Both the position numbers and the translations under genes were made by a program. The notes below the pieces were generated by a model that was given only the letters and a program-made list of their open reading frames with translations, did not search any database and was not told the DNA's origin. Below, piece by piece: positions 34,019 through 43,137 of a DNA stretch of 64,000 nt. This DNA comes from Fontibacterium sp040404065. GTDB lineage: Bacteria; Pseudomonadota; Alphaproteobacteria; Pelagibacterales; Pelagibacteraceae. Where the stretch lies: the NCBI GenBank assembly GCA_040404065.1, contig JBBAJM010000001.1, one strand, 5' to 3'. The stretch's first letter is position 1. Every line of letters begins with the position of its first letter.

Positions 34019-35134
34019 TCATGCCACTCTCATTGGCATAATAACGTGCAAACTATTAATGTCCGAAGGATCGTGAATTAATACTGGCGATGAAGGGTCT
34101 TTAGCATAAATCATTAAATTTTTATCTTCTATAACTCCGCCTACATCAATTAAATATTTAGAGTTAAAACCAATTTCTAAATCTGGACCACTGTAGCTTA
34201 GAATAATCTCTTCAACGCCGTCTCCAGCGCTTGGATCATTTACTAATAATTTTAAAATATCTTTGTTAACAACAAGTTTTAATGTTCCTTTGCGATCAGA
34301 AGACAACGAATTAATCCTATCAATAGTAGATATAAACGACGATAAATTAACAGTAATTTTATTGTCATTATTTGTAGGTATTACCTTCGAATAATCAGGG
34401 AATCTTCCATCAATAACTTTGGATATTAGAGTGATGTCATTTAATGAAAATCTAATCTTTGTTTTGCTTGCTGTAATTTTTAACTCTGAGTTTTCTTCTT
34501 GAAGTATAGTTACTAATTCAAACAGAGTTTTTTTGGGCAAAATAATTGGCTCGAACGCTACGTCCTTGTCTAATACTATTCTACTTTTTGATAATCTGTG
34601 CCCGTCTGTTGCGACTGCAGCTAAATATAATTGATTATTTTCAGTTGTTTTATGTAAATAAATTCCATTTAAATAATGTCTTGTTTCATCATTTGAGATT
34701 GCAAATTTAGTCTTGTTAAGTAATTTTAAAAAGACAGAGGAATTAATTGAAAGAGCCTCTCCCTCAACATCATCTTGCGTAAGTGGAAAGTCTTTTGGTG
34801 ATAAACATTTTAAATTAAAATTTGATTTTGCAGAGATAAGAGAAAGCTGTCCTTCATTTTTTTGTGATATCAATATTTCAGAACCTGAAGGTAATTTTCT
34901 AACTAGATCATATATAACTTGAGCTGTTGTTGTTGTTGATCCTTCTTCAATGATCTCTCCTTTAATAACTTCAATAATGATAATATCTAAATCTGTTGCA
35001 GAAATTGTTATTTTCCCATTGGCAGCATCCAATAAAACGTTGGATAGAATTGGTATAGTATTCTTTTTTTCGACTATTCCTTGGATATGCGCAAGACTCT
35101 TAAGAAAAAGATCTCTATTTAATTTTAGTTCCAT
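34019..35134 (-). CDS. dnaN: DNA polymerase III beta subunit (sliding clamp)
   Basis: A 371-aa processivity clamp. Three clamp folds are evident from length and motifs: an N-terminal LAHIQGIVEKKNTIPILSNV, a central TDGHRLSKSRI and a C-terminal MPMRVA end typical of DnaN. The start overlaps the dnaA stop by one base, indicating co-transcription with dnaA. Confidence 0.96.
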   Translation of the reverse strand: MELKLNRDLFLKSLAHIQGIVEKKNTIPILSNVLLDAANGKITISATDLDIIIIEVIKGEIIEEGSTTTTAQVIYDLVRKLPSGSEILISQKNEGQLSLISAKSNFNLKCLSPKDFPLTQDDVEGEALSINSSVFLKLLNKTKFAISNDETRHYLNGIYLHKTTENNQLYLAAVATDGHRLSKSRIVLDKDVAFEPIILPKKTLFELVTILQEENSELKITASKTKIRFSLNDITLISKVIDGRFPDYSKVIPTNNDNKITVNLSSFISTIDRINSLSSDRKGTLKLVVNKDILKLLVNDPSAGDGVEEIILSYSGPDLEIGFNSKYLIDVGGVIEDKNLMIYAKDPSSPVLIHDPSDINSLHVIMPMRVA

Positions 35135-36519
35135 TAAACACTTTTTGTTAATTTGCCATTTATGTCTTTAACTTCGTTCTCAAAGTTCTTATCTTGGATC
35201 ATTAATTCTTCTACTTTCTTTATAGCATGGATAACAGTTGTGTGGTCTCTACCTGAGAAATTTCTTCCAATATCAGGTAAAGATTTTGTGGTCATTTTTT
35301 TTGCCAAATACATAGCTATTTGTCTTGGTCTTGCAACTGATCTTGATCTTCTAGATGACATAAAATCATGCATAGAAATATTATAATAAGAAACTACTGT
35401 TTTTTGTATGTCTTCTATAGTGATGTTTGTGTGAATTTTATTTAAAGAATCTCTTAAAATATGTTTAGCCTCCGCAACAGAGATCTTTCTTTGGTTTATA
35501 TTTAAATAGGCGGCAATTCTATTGAATGCCCCTATCATTTCTCTAATGCTAAGTTTTAGTTCATTAGCAATAAAATTAATAATCTCATCATCGATAACAA
35601 TATTTCTTTCAGAGGCATGAAATTCTTTTAAACATCTTTGTTTTAAGATTTTAACTCTCTGTTCAAAATCTGGACTTTGAACGTCAACAACAAGTCCTCC
35701 TGAAAGTCTTGATTTTATTCTATCTTGTATTCTATCAAGCTCGTTGGGAGGTCTGTCGCAAGAAATTACTATTTGTGAACCCGATTCTATTAACGCATTA
35801 AATGTATGAAAGAACTCTTCCTGTGTTACATCTTTACCGCTTACAAACTGTATATCATCTATAATTAAAACTTTTGCGCTTCTAAAAATATCTTTAAATT
35901 TTACAACCTCATTATTTTTTATGGATCGAACGAATTGATACATAAATCTTTCAGCAGAAACGTAGATAACTTTATCTATTTTTTTTAATAACTGATTTCC
36001 TATCGCATTTAAAAGATGTGTTTTTCCAAGTCCAACTCCTCCATAAATATAAAGCGGATTATATTTATTTAAATTATCGATAATTCTATTAGCTGCTGCA
36101 AAGGCAAGTTCGTTACTTTTTCCAACTACAAAATTATCAAAAACTAATCTTTCATCAATTTTTGATAAACCATAACTTCCGCTATCTTGAATAAAATCTT
36201 TCTTCTCAAAATCAATGACGTTCAATTTAGGATTTTTAGTTTCTGTTCTTTCTAAAATCTGAAATTCTATGCGGCTAATATTTGAATCTTGTTTTTTATA
36301 TAAATCTAAAATCTTATCCGCGTAATGAGCAACAATCCAATCACGAATAAATCTGGTTTTTACATTCAGGATTAAAGCATTAAAATTTATTTTATTAAAT
36401 ATAACTCCTTGTAACCAACTTGTGTAAACATCTTTTCCGTAAAGTCCCAAGAGCGATGATTGAAGAGTATCCCATTTCTCGCTGCTAAGATTATTTTTAA
36501 GACTTGTTTGGTTTGACAT
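35134..36519 (-). CDS. dnaA: Chromosomal replication initiator DnaA
   Basis: A 461-aa AAA+ initiator. The Walker A loop GGVGLGKTHLLNAIG is near residue 160, Walker B is VLIIDDIQF and sensor motifs lie in RIQDRIKSRL. The C-terminal DNA-binding signature covers RPRQIAMYLAKK and GRNFSGRDHTTVIHA. It is the first gene of the dnaA-dnaN-recF-gyrB-regB run. No convincing cluster of DnaA boxes was found in the 150-bp region upstream, so the origin is not placed here. Confidence 0.97.
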   Translation of the reverse strand: MSNQTSLKNNLSSEKWDTLQSSLLGLYGKDVYTSWLQGVIFNKINFNALILNVKTRFIRDWIVAHYADKILDLYKKQDSNISRIEFQILERTETKNPKLNVIDFEKKDFIQDSGSYGLSKIDERLVFDNFVVGKSNELAFAAANRIIDNLNKYNPLYIYGGVGLGKTHLLNAIGNQLLKKIDKVIYVSAERFMYQFVRSIKNNEVVKFKDIFRSAKVLIIDDIQFVSGKDVTQEEFFHTFNALIESGSQIVISCDRPPNELDRIQDRIKSRLSGGLVVDVQSPDFEQRVKILKQRCLKEFHASERNIVIDDEIINFIANELKLSIREMIGAFNRIAAYLNINQRKISVAEAKHILRDSLNKIHTNITIEDIQKTVVSYYNISMHDFMSSRRSRSVARPRQIAMYLAKKMTTKSLPDIGRNFSGRDHTTVIHAIKKVEELMIQDKNFENEVKDINGKLTKSV

Positions 36520-36633
36520 TTGAATTTGTTTTAAAAAAAGAAGTGTGTTGTATTTTTTAAGCTATGTAAATACAAGAAAAGAATTAATTATTTTTTTTTT
36601 ACAACTATAAAGTCTTAGATTTTAAGTTGTATG

Positions 36634-36664
36634 CAAAAAATAATTATCAACTTGAGATTGATAA
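36634..36664 (-). terminator. Rho-independent-like terminator of rpsT
   Basis: On the minus strand, a perfect 7-bp stem (TTATCAA/TTGATAA, 36644-36650 and 36658-36664) with a 7-nt loop starts 5-6 bases after the rpsT stop codon. A T-rich run, TTATTTTTT, follows. The stem is AT-rich but position and U-tract fit a terminator in this low-GC genome. The rest of the 36520-36669 spacer is AT-rich dnaA leader without a recognised element. Confidence 0.55.
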
Positions 36665-36669
36665 AAATT

Positions 36670-36930
36670 TTATAATTTAGAAATTTGTTTTGAGATTCTA
36701 GAAACTTTTCTTGATACTGTCGTTCTTTTTAAAGAACCTTTTTTAGAAGCTTTCATAACCTGAGATTGAAAATTAGAAAATAATTTTAAAGCTTTGGCTT
36801 TATCTTTAGACTTAATTGCTTCTTCAATAGTTTTAACTGCAGCCTTGTACTTTCCAACTCTAATTTTATTAACTTGAGTTCTCTTTTTAATTTTTTTGAC
36901 CGCGCGGATAGCTGAGACTGTATTTGCCAT
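36670..36930 (-). CDS. rpsT: 30S ribosomal protein S20
   Basis: A highly basic 86-aa helical protein with the S20 pattern: the MANTVSAIRAVKKIKKRTQVNK start, a central EEAIKSKDKAKALKLFSNFQS and a Lys/Arg-rich C-terminus with KKGSLKRTTVSRKVSRI. It lies upstream of dnaA in the same orientation and downstream of mutM, as often seen in alphaproteobacteria. It has its own predicted promoter and terminator. Confidence 0.95.
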   Translation of the reverse strand: MANTVSAIRAVKKIKKRTQVNKIRVGKYKAAVKTIEEAIKSKDKAKALKLFSNFQSQVMKASKKGSLKRTTVSRKVSRISKQISKL

Positions 36931-36941
36931 ATTTTTAAGGG

Positions 36942-36972
36942 ATTATATATAAGCTGAGTATATTAGGGTCAA
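36942..36972 (-). promoter_or_regulatory. Predicted sigma70-like promoter of rpsT
   Basis: On the minus strand, TTGACC (36967-36972) is followed by either TATATA at 17-bp spacing (36944-36949) or TATAAT at 19-bp spacing (36942-36947). The rpsT ATG follows shortly after. The layout closely matches the rpmB promoter in this window. Prediction only. Confidence 0.6.
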
Positions 36973-36976
36973 TTAC

Positions 36977-37840
36977 TTAATTTTGACATTGCTTACAAAA
37001 AAAACTCGCTCTACCTAGCGATACAACCCTTGATATTGAGCCGCGACATCCTGTTCTTGAACATTTTAAATTTTCTCTACCATACACTTTAAATTCATTT
37101 TGGAATTTACCCTTTTGACCTTCTGAGGAGTAAAAATCTTTTATGCTTGAACCGCCCAATAGAATAGCCCTTTTAAGGATTTTTCTTGTAGCTGCATAAA
37201 GCCTACCTACATCTGCCGCACTTAATTTAAAAGACATCTTGTTAGGATTTATTTTTGCTAAATATAAAATCTCGCTTGCATAAATATTACCTATTCCAGA
37301 AATAAAATTCTGATCCATTAATAAAGTTTTTATAGTTCTTTTAGTCTTTTTTATTCTTTCAACTAAATAATCTTTTTTTAAATCTTGAGATAAGGGTTCT
37401 GGTCCTAATTTTTTTAAAAATTTATTAGAACTAAGTCCGTCTAATTTTTCTAATATAAAAAAGCCAAATCTTCTAGGATCATTATAAATCATTTTTAAAT
37501 CTTTCGAGAAATTAAACTCCAAATGATTATGCTTTGTAGAAAACTCATTATAATAAAAACTGGTCTTTAAAAGTTCTTTGGAACGTTTATTTTGGATTAA
37601 AAATTTACCCGACATTCCTAAATGAGAAATCATCACATAATTATTCTGTAAAAAGAAAAGAATATATTTGGATCTTCTTAAAATTTTAATAATTCTTTGA
37701 CCAACAACATGTTTTTTAAAATTGGAAGGAATTTTAAATCTTAAATTATAATTATTTATTATTAAATTTTTAATAACTTTATTTTCAACAAACTTTAATA
37801 AAGTTTTTCGCGTTACTTCTACTTCAGGTAATTCTGGCAT
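36977..37840 (-). CDS. mutM: Formamidopyrimidine-DNA glycosylase
   Basis: Removes 8-oxoguanine and FaPy lesions. The mature N-terminal catalytic motif PELPEVE is present after Met1, with the H2TH region LLMDQNFISGIGNIYASEILY and the C-terminal zinc finger C-x4-C...C-x2-C (CSRTGC and CKQC) that is usual for alphaproteobacterial members. Its 287 aa are normal. It is divergent from ubiE with only 24 bp between starts. Confidence 0.95.
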   Translation of the reverse strand: MPELPEVEVTRKTLLKFVENKVIKNLIINNYNLRFKIPSNFKKHVVGQRIIKILRRSKYILFFLQNNYVMISHLGMSGKFLIQNKRSKELLKTSFYYNEFSTKHNHLEFNFSKDLKMIYNDPRRFGFFILEKLDGLSSNKFLKKLGPEPLSQDLKKDYLVERIKKTKRTIKTLLMDQNFISGIGNIYASEILYLAKINPNKMSFKLSAADVGRLYAATRKILKRAILLGGSSIKDFYSSEGQKGKFQNEFKVYGRENLKCSRTGCRGSISRVVSLGRASFFCKQCQN

Positions 37841-37864
37841 TAACTATATGACTATTGATTACAA

Positions 37865-38584
37865 ATGTTCTATATTCAAAGAATGCAAGATACTAATTCA
37901 AAAAAAGACCTTGTAAATACAGTTTTTAATTCTGTATTTAAAAAATACGATGTCATGAATGACATAATGTCTTTCGGAACTCATCGTCTTTGGAAAAGTA
38001 ACTTAATAGATTGGTTGCAACCAAAAACAAATTCAAAATTAATTGATATGGCTGCTGGAACTGGTGACATCACAAAAATATATCTTGAGCGGATCAACTT
38101 TGAAGGTCACTCATTAATGGTTGATCAAAATTCTGAAATGTTAAACGAAGGTAAAAAAAAACTAAGTCGTTATAAAAATATTGATTATTTATGCGCTAAG
38201 GCCGAGGACATTCCAGCAAAAGAATCTAGTTTTGATTACTATACAATTAGTTTTGGTATAAGAAATGTGTCTGATATTAAAAAAACACTCAGTGAAGCCT
38301 ATAGAGTTTTAAAACCAGGTGGAAGATTTATGTGTCTAGAGTTTTCAAAAATTAATAACGAAGTCATAAATAAGTTTTATTCAATCTATTCAAAATTTAT
38401 TCCACAAATAGGACAATTAGTTGCTGGTGACAAAAAACCTTATGAGTACCTAGTGCAAAGCATTAAAGATTTTTATGACCAAGAACAATTATTAGCTCTT
38501 ATGAAAGAAGCAAAATTTGCAAACACAGAATATAGAAATTTAACAACTGGAGTTGCCGCCATTCATTCTGGTTGGAAAATATAG
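37865..38584 (+). CDS. ubiE: Ubiquinone biosynthesis C-methyltransferase UbiE
   Basis: A SAM-dependent methyltransferase for the C-methylation step of ubiquinone (and menaquinone where present). The 239-aa protein has FKKYDVMNDIMSFGTHRLWK near the N-terminus, SAM motif I in LIDMAAGTGDI, and the family motifs SFGIRNVSDIKK and VLKPGGRFMCLEFSK. The ATG at 37883 is an alternative start that would trim six residues. It begins a run ubiE-ubiB-coaBC-dut-moeB-like-SH3 with short spacers. Confidence 0.95.
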   Translation: MFYIQRMQDTNSKKDLVNTVFNSVFKKYDVMNDIMSFGTHRLWKSNLIDWLQPKTNSKLIDMAAGTGDITKIYLERINFEGHSLMVDQNSEMLNEGKKKLSRYKNIDYLCAKAEDIPAKESSFDYYTISFGIRNVSDIKKTLSEAYRVLKPGGRFMCLEFSKINNEVINKFYSIYSKFIPQIGQLVAGDKKPYEYLVQSIKDFYDQEQLLALMKEAKFANTEYRNLTTGVAAIHSGWKI

Positions 38585-38593
38585 AAATTTAAA

Positions 38594-40162
38594 ATGTTAT
38601 CTAATTTCTTCTCTCTTATTAAAATTGGTAGGGCGTTAGCAAAGTCTAATAGCCTATCTGTTTTTGAAGAATTTTATAAACCACCTTTGTCTATTAAAAT
38701 TTTAATTAAAATATTTGGCTTTACTACCTTAAGTAAAGACACTTCAAATAAAAGTGCAGGCGAAAGACTAAAGAATGCTTTTCTAACTTTGGGTCCTGCA
38801 TTTATAAAATTAGGTCAATTTCTTGCAACGCGGCCTGATATTGTTGGTGAAGAATTTGCAAAAGAATTACAAGAACTTCAAGATCAAATGCCAGCATTTT
38901 CAATGGCTGAATCAAAGATAGCATTAAAAAAGGAGCTTGGTGAAGAAACATATAAAAAAATAACTTATTTAAGCGAACCCATTGCGGCTGCATCTATTGC
39001 TCAGGTTCATTTTGCTAAAATCATTAATAGTGACAATAAAGAAATTGATGTTGCGATTAAAATATTAAGACCCAATATAGAAAAAATTTTTTACAAAGAA
39101 TTAAATGCGTTAAGATTTTTAGCATCAATTATTGAATTCAGCGTTAAAAAAAGTAGAAGATTAAAACTAGTTAAAATTATAGATCTGCTTAAAGAGATCA
39201 CAAGCATTGAAATGGATTTAAGATATGAAGCGGCATCGGCAAGTGAATTAAAAAAAAATACCGCACATGATGAAGGCTTCAAAGTTCCATCTATATTTTG
39301 GGATTTTACAAGTCAAAGAGTTTTAACCAGCGAAAAGGTAGAAGGAATTTCTATAAAAGATAAAAATTTACTTATTAAAAATAAAATTGATCTTAAAAAA
39401 ATATCAAGATTACTAATACAAAACTTTTTAAGACAAGCGGTTGGCGATGGTTTTTTCCATGGCGACATGCACCAAGGTAATCTGTTTGTAGATAAGAATG
39501 AAAATATTGTGCCCGTAGACTTTGGAATTATGGGGCGACTTGATCTTGCTAATAGAAAGTATCTAGCTGAGATATTGTATGGTTTTATTAACCGAGACTA
39601 CGAAAAGGTAGCAAAAGTCCATTTTATTGCAGGTTTAGTGCCAAATACCGAGTCTTTAGACAACTTTACACAAGCTCTAAGAACCATCGGCGAGCCTATT
39701 TTTGGTCAGTCCGCAAAGAATATTTCTGCTGGAAAGTTGCTGGCTAGATTATTTGAAGTAACAGAAAAATTTAACATGGTAACTCAGCCACAATTATTAT
39801 TATTACAAAAAACAATGGTGGTGGTTGAAGGTGTTGCAAGATCATTAGATGAAGATGCAAATATTTGGGAGATTTCAAAACCGGTATTACAAGGTTGGTT
39901 GAATAACGAAATCGGTCCTAAAAATAGAATAGATAAAATATTAAAAACAACAACTGAACTTTTAGATAAACTACCAGAACTTCCTGACATGATTAACCGC
40001 GCTAATAAAGCGATGGAACTTTTGAGTTCTTATGATTTTTTAAAAAATCAAAACCAAAATAATGAATATGAGATTAAAGAAAAATCTTCAAAATTAAAAA
40101 AGACTTATTTAATAATATGCTTATTAATTATTGTAATTATATTGCTAATAGTATTCAAATAG
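38594..40162 (+). CDS. ubiB: UbiB-family atypical kinase for ubiquinone synthesis
   Basis: A 522-aa ADCK/UbiB protein. It has the family KxGQ segment AFIKLGQFLATRPDI near residue 75, the Ala-rich nucleotide loop EPIAAASIAQVHFA, the catalytic-loop-like FFHGDMHQGNLFV and metal-binding VPVDFGIMGRL. The C-terminus ends in one hydrophobic helix of about 20 residues, matching membrane-bound UbiB. It is 9 bp after ubiE. UbiB supports assembly of the ubiquinone biosynthesis complex or precursor handling at the membrane. Confidence 0.93.
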   Translation: MLSNFFSLIKIGRALAKSNSLSVFEEFYKPPLSIKILIKIFGFTTLSKDTSNKSAGERLKNAFLTLGPAFIKLGQFLATRPDIVGEEFAKELQELQDQMPAFSMAESKIALKKELGEETYKKITYLSEPIAAASIAQVHFAKIINSDNKEIDVAIKILRPNIEKIFYKELNALRFLASIIEFSVKKSRRLKLVKIIDLLKEITSIEMDLRYEAASASELKKNTAHDEGFKVPSIFWDFTSQRVLTSEKVEGISIKDKNLLIKNKIDLKKISRLLIQNFLRQAVGDGFFHGDMHQGNLFVDKNENIVPVDFGIMGRLDLANRKYLAEILYGFINRDYEKVAKVHFIAGLVPNTESLDNFTQALRTIGEPIFGQSAKNISAGKLLARLFEVTEKFNMVTQPQLLLLQKTMVVVEGVARSLDEDANIWEISKPVLQGWLNNEIGPKNRIDKILKTTTELLDKLPELPDMINRANKAMELLSSYDFLKNQNQNNEYEIKEKSSKLKKTYLIICLLIIVIILLIVFK

Positions 40163-40166
40163 CGCG

Positions 40167-41390
40167 ATGCTAAATTCAATTGCTAATAAAAAAATTCTAA
40201 TCGTTATTGGTGGCGGAATAGCCGCTTACAAAGTTCTAGATGTTATCAGAGAACTTAGAAAAAATGACTGTGAAGTAAAAACTATTCTTACAAACTCTGG
40301 AAAAGAATTTGTAACTCCATTATCCATTTCGGCTCTTTCTAAAAATAAAGTATTTGAAAATTTATTTGATCCGAACAATGAAGGTGAAATGGATCATATC
40401 GCACTATCCAGATGGTGTGATTTAATACTAGTTGCCCCTACAACTGCTAACCTGATGGCAAATTTTGCACGCGGAGAAGCCAAAGATTTTGCAACAACAG
40501 TTATTATGGCCTCTAACAAACCGATTTTTCTAGCTCCAGCAATGAATGTTGAGATGTGGAACAATCAAGCTACTCAAGAAAATTATCAAAAACTTCTTAA
40601 GTTTAAATATAGATTTATCGGTCCAACTGTTGGTGAAATGGCGTGCGGTGAAGTTGGTGTTGGAAAAATGTCATCTCCTGAAGAAATTATTATAACCATT
40701 AAGAACTATTTTCTTTCCAAAAATTTATTCAATAATAAAAATTTAAAAGCATTAGTGACTGCAGGATCAACTAGGGAATATATTGATCCAGTAAGATTTT
40801 TATCTAATGAATCTTCTGGAAAACAAGGATTTGAAATTGCAAAGTCACTAAATGAGATTGGTTTTAAAACAAAGTTAGTGATTGGTCCAAATTCTCTAAA
40901 TATTAAAAACGAAGACAATCTTGAAGTAATCAATGTCACAACTGCAAAACAAATGTTTGAGGCTTGTAAAGATAATTTACCTGTTGATGTTGCGGTTTGT
41001 ACAGCTGCAGTATCTGACTTTAAAGTTAAAAATTATAATGAAGAAAAAATAAAAAAAGAAGAATTTGAAAATTTTAATTTAGAACTTGAAAAAAATATCG
41101 ATATTTTATCTTTCATATCTAATCAAAATATTAATAGACCAAGACTAGTTGTTGGCTTTGCAGCAGAGACTAAAAATATAATTGAAAACGCTCAAAAGAA
41201 AATTAACAGCAAACATTGTGATTGGATTGTTGCTAATAATGTCGCTGACAAATCCATTGGCTTTAACTCAGATTATAATGAAGTATTCTTAATATCTAAA
41301 AATAAAGAAGTTGAAAAATTTAACAAAACTACAAAATCAGAAATTGCAAAAAAATTATCTAACAAAATTCTTCATTCCCTTATTCAATAA
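40167..41390 (+). CDS. coaBC: Bifunctional phosphopantothenoylcysteine synthetase/decarboxylase
   Basis: Two steps of coenzyme A synthesis in one 407-aa protein. The N-terminal CoaC flavin decarboxylase has IGGGIAAYK, VAPTTANLMANFA and LAPAMNVEMW. The C-terminal CoaB ligase has VTAGSTREYIDPVRFLSN and VCTAAVSDF. The start follows ubiB by 4 bp and the stop overlaps the dut start (TAATG). Confidence 0.95.
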   Translation: MLNSIANKKILIVIGGGIAAYKVLDVIRELRKNDCEVKTILTNSGKEFVTPLSISALSKNKVFENLFDPNNEGEMDHIALSRWCDLILVAPTTANLMANFARGEAKDFATTVIMASNKPIFLAPAMNVEMWNNQATQENYQKLLKFKYRFIGPTVGEMACGEVGVGKMSSPEEIIITIKNYFLSKNLFNNKNLKALVTAGSTREYIDPVRFLSNESSGKQGFEIAKSLNEIGFKTKLVIGPNSLNIKNEDNLEVINVTTAKQMFEACKDNLPVDVAVCTAAVSDFKVKNYNEEKIKKEEFENFNLELEKNIDILSFISNQNINRPRLVVGFAAETKNIIENAQKKINSKHCDWIVANNVADKSIGFNSDYNEVFLISKNKEVEKFNKTTKSEIAKKLSNKILHSLIQ

Positions 41391-41830
41391 TGGTTAAAAT
41401 TTTAGTAAAAAAAATAAATTACAAACATAAAGATCTGCCTAAGTATGAGACAGTTGGATCTTCTGGTTTAGATCTTATCGCTAATATCGATAATGATATA
41501 ATTTTAAAGCCTAATGAGAGGGTTTTGGTACCAACTGGCCTTGCTGTTGCCATACCTGAAAATTACGAAATACAAGTAAGACCTAGATCAGGACTTGCAG
41601 CAAAGAATGGAATTAGCGTGCTTAATACGCCTGGAACAGTGGATGCTGATTATCGAGGCGAAATCAAAGTTATATTAGTAAACTTAAGTTTAGAAAATTT
41701 TAAGATCGAACCGGGTCAACGCATTGCACAAATGGTTCTATGCCCTGTTATAAAAGCTGAACTCGTTGAAGTAGACACTCTTCCTGAATCGGTTCGTGGT
41801 AGCGGTGGATTTGGCTCAACCGGCAAATAA
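41390..41830 (+). CDS. dut: dUTP pyrophosphatase
   Basis: Hydrolyses dUTP to dUMP, keeping uracil out of DNA and feeding dTMP synthesis. The 146-aa trimeric dUTPase shows motif 1 (GSSGLDLIA), motif 2 (RPRSGLAAKNG), motif 3 (GTVDADYRGEI), motif 4 (GQRIAQMV) and the C-terminal P-loop-like motif 5 (RGSGGFGSTG). The coaBC-dut arrangement is common in proteobacteria. Confidence 0.97.
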   Translation: MVKILVKKINYKHKDLPKYETVGSSGLDLIANIDNDIILKPNERVLVPTGLAVAIPENYEIQVRPRSGLAAKNGISVLNTPGTVDADYRGEIKVILVNLSLENFKIEPGQRIAQMVLCPVIKAELVEVDTLPESVRGSGGFGSTGK

Positions 41831-41836
41831 AAATTC

Positions 41837-42583
41837 ATGAAGCTCAGTTATGACAATGTAAAAAGATACATTGCTCATATTAACTTAAAAAAAATTGGCA
41901 CCTTTGGTCAAAAAAAAATTATTGATGCAAAAATCTTAATTATCGGCGTCGGGGGATTGGGCTCCCCTGTTGTGCTTTATCTTGCTTCTTCAGGCGTTCA
42001 AAATATTGGCATAGCAGATCATGATAAAGTTGATATTTCAAATTTGCACAGACAAATTCTATTTAATGAAGAAGATGTTAAAAAATTTAAAGTAGATGTT
42101 GCGGAAAAAAGATTAAAAAAAATTAATTCTAAAATAAAAATTAAAAAATTTTGTACTAAAATAGACTCAAACAACATCAGTAAAATTGCAAAAGAATATG
42201 ATTTAATTATCGATGGCACAGATAGTTTTAGATCAAAATTATTAATAAATGATTATTGTGCTAAAAATAAAAAAATTTTAATTACAGGTGCAATTAGTAA
42301 ATTTGATGGGCATGTTTTTGTTTTTAATTTTAAAAACAAGAAATCTCCTTGTCTTAGATGTTTTATGCCTGAAGCCCCTGAAACAGACATGTTAGACTGT
42401 CAAAGCGAAGGTGTTCTTGCAACTTTAGCAGGGATGATAGGCTCTATCATGGCTAATGAAGCTATTCGTGAAGTATTAAATTTTAAAAACTCTCTATGCG
42501 GAAACATTCTAATGATTAATGCAGAGAATCTTTCAATTAAAAAGATAAAGCTAAACAAAAATAAAAATTGTATTAATTCATAG
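41837..42583 (+). CDS. ThiF/MoeB/HesA-type adenylyltransferase
   Basis: An E1-like enzyme of 248 aa that adenylates the C-terminus of a ubiquitin-like sulfur carrier (MoaD, ThiS or similar). The ATP-binding glycine loop GVGGLGSPVVLYLA is near residue 37. The SNLHRQILF segment and the DCQSEGVLATLAGMIGS block are typical. Only the first zinc CxxC (CLRC) is present. The second pair, normally near the C-terminus, is reduced to one Cys four residues from the end. Whether it serves molybdopterin or thiamine synthesis is undecided. Confidence 0.87.
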   Translation: MKLSYDNVKRYIAHINLKKIGTFGQKKIIDAKILIIGVGGLGSPVVLYLASSGVQNIGIADHDKVDISNLHRQILFNEEDVKKFKVDVAEKRLKKINSKIKIKKFCTKIDSNNISKIAKEYDLIIDGTDSFRSKLLINDYCAKNKKILITGAISKFDGHVFVFNFKNKKSPCLRCFMPEAPETDMLDCQSEGVLATLAGMIGSIMANEAIREVLNFKNSLCGNILMINAENLSIKKIKLNKNKNCINS

Positions 42584-42584
42584 A

Positions 42585-43064
42585 ATGAATTTTACAAAAA
42601 CTATTATTGTTTTTTTTTCTATATTCTTTTCTAATAGCAATCTATTAGCCGAACAAATTGTTTCTAAAAAATATCTTAGCATTAGAACCAGCGTTGCAAA
42701 TCTTAGAATAGGACCTTCTTCTGCTCATCCGATTGCATTCGTGTATGAAAAAAAAAATATGCCTGTTGAGGTAATAGATGAATTTGAAGTTTGGAGAAAA
42801 GTTAAAGATTATCAAGGTGACACTGGTTGGGTTCATTTAAGTCAGTTATCAAGAAAAAGAAGTTTATTAACCACTAAGGATGGAATTGTTCTTTATAAAA
42901 AATCAACTATCTATTCGGAACCAATTATTAAAATTGGAAAATCAGAAGCAGCGGTTATTAAAAAATGTATTCCAAATTGGTGCTTAGTTGAAATTCAAAA
43001 ATACAAAGGTTGGATACAAACAGAACACGTTTGGGGCTTGGAAAATAAAGAAATTATCAATTAA
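42585..43064 (+). CDS. Secreted SH3-domain protein (SH3_4-like)
   Basis: A 159-aa protein with an N-terminal signal peptide (hydrophobic core about residues 6-20, probable cleavage after LLA near residue 22). A bacterial SH3 domain follows, with NLRIGPSSAHPIAFVYEKK and the WRKVKDYQGDTGWVHLSQL repeat-like strand order. A second, weaker SH3-like unit is near residues 95-150 (WCLVEIQKYKGWIQTEHVWG). Such proteins sit in the periplasm and are thought to bind peptidoglycan or other ligands. It is 1 bp after the ThiF-like gene. Confidence 0.8.
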   Translation: MNFTKTIIVFFSIFFSNSNLLAEQIVSKKYLSIRTSVANLRIGPSSAHPIAFVYEKKNMPVEVIDEFEVWRKVKDYQGDTGWVHLSQLSRKRSLLTTKDGIVLYKKSTIYSEPIIKIGKSEAAVIKKCIPNWCLVEIQKYKGWIQTEHVWGLENKEIIN

Positions 43065-43085
43065 ATTTGTCAAATCCTTCATTAA

Positions 43086-43116
43086 ATTGTAAGTTACAAT
43101 AAAAAATTATTACAAT
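43086..43116. promoter_or_regulatory. Operator-like dyad with extra half-site upstream of fabA
   Basis: A perfect 15-bp dyad ATTGTAA-G-TTACAAT lies at 43086-43100. A third copy of the TTACAAT half-site is at 43110-43116, 16 bp further on. All lie 22-52 bp upstream of the fabA ATG in the 73-bp spacer that separates fabA-fabB-fabI from the preceding operon. The one-base centre and direct-repeat half-site suggest a transcription-factor site. The regulator is unknown. Confidence 0.5.
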
Positions 43117-43137
43117 TCAATTTTCTAAAAAAATCCC

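Noticed and set aside
36520..36669. Replication origin upstream of dnaA
   Set aside because: The region is AT-rich, but no cluster of TTATCCACA-like boxes is present. TTATCAACT at 36644 is part of the rpsT terminator stem.
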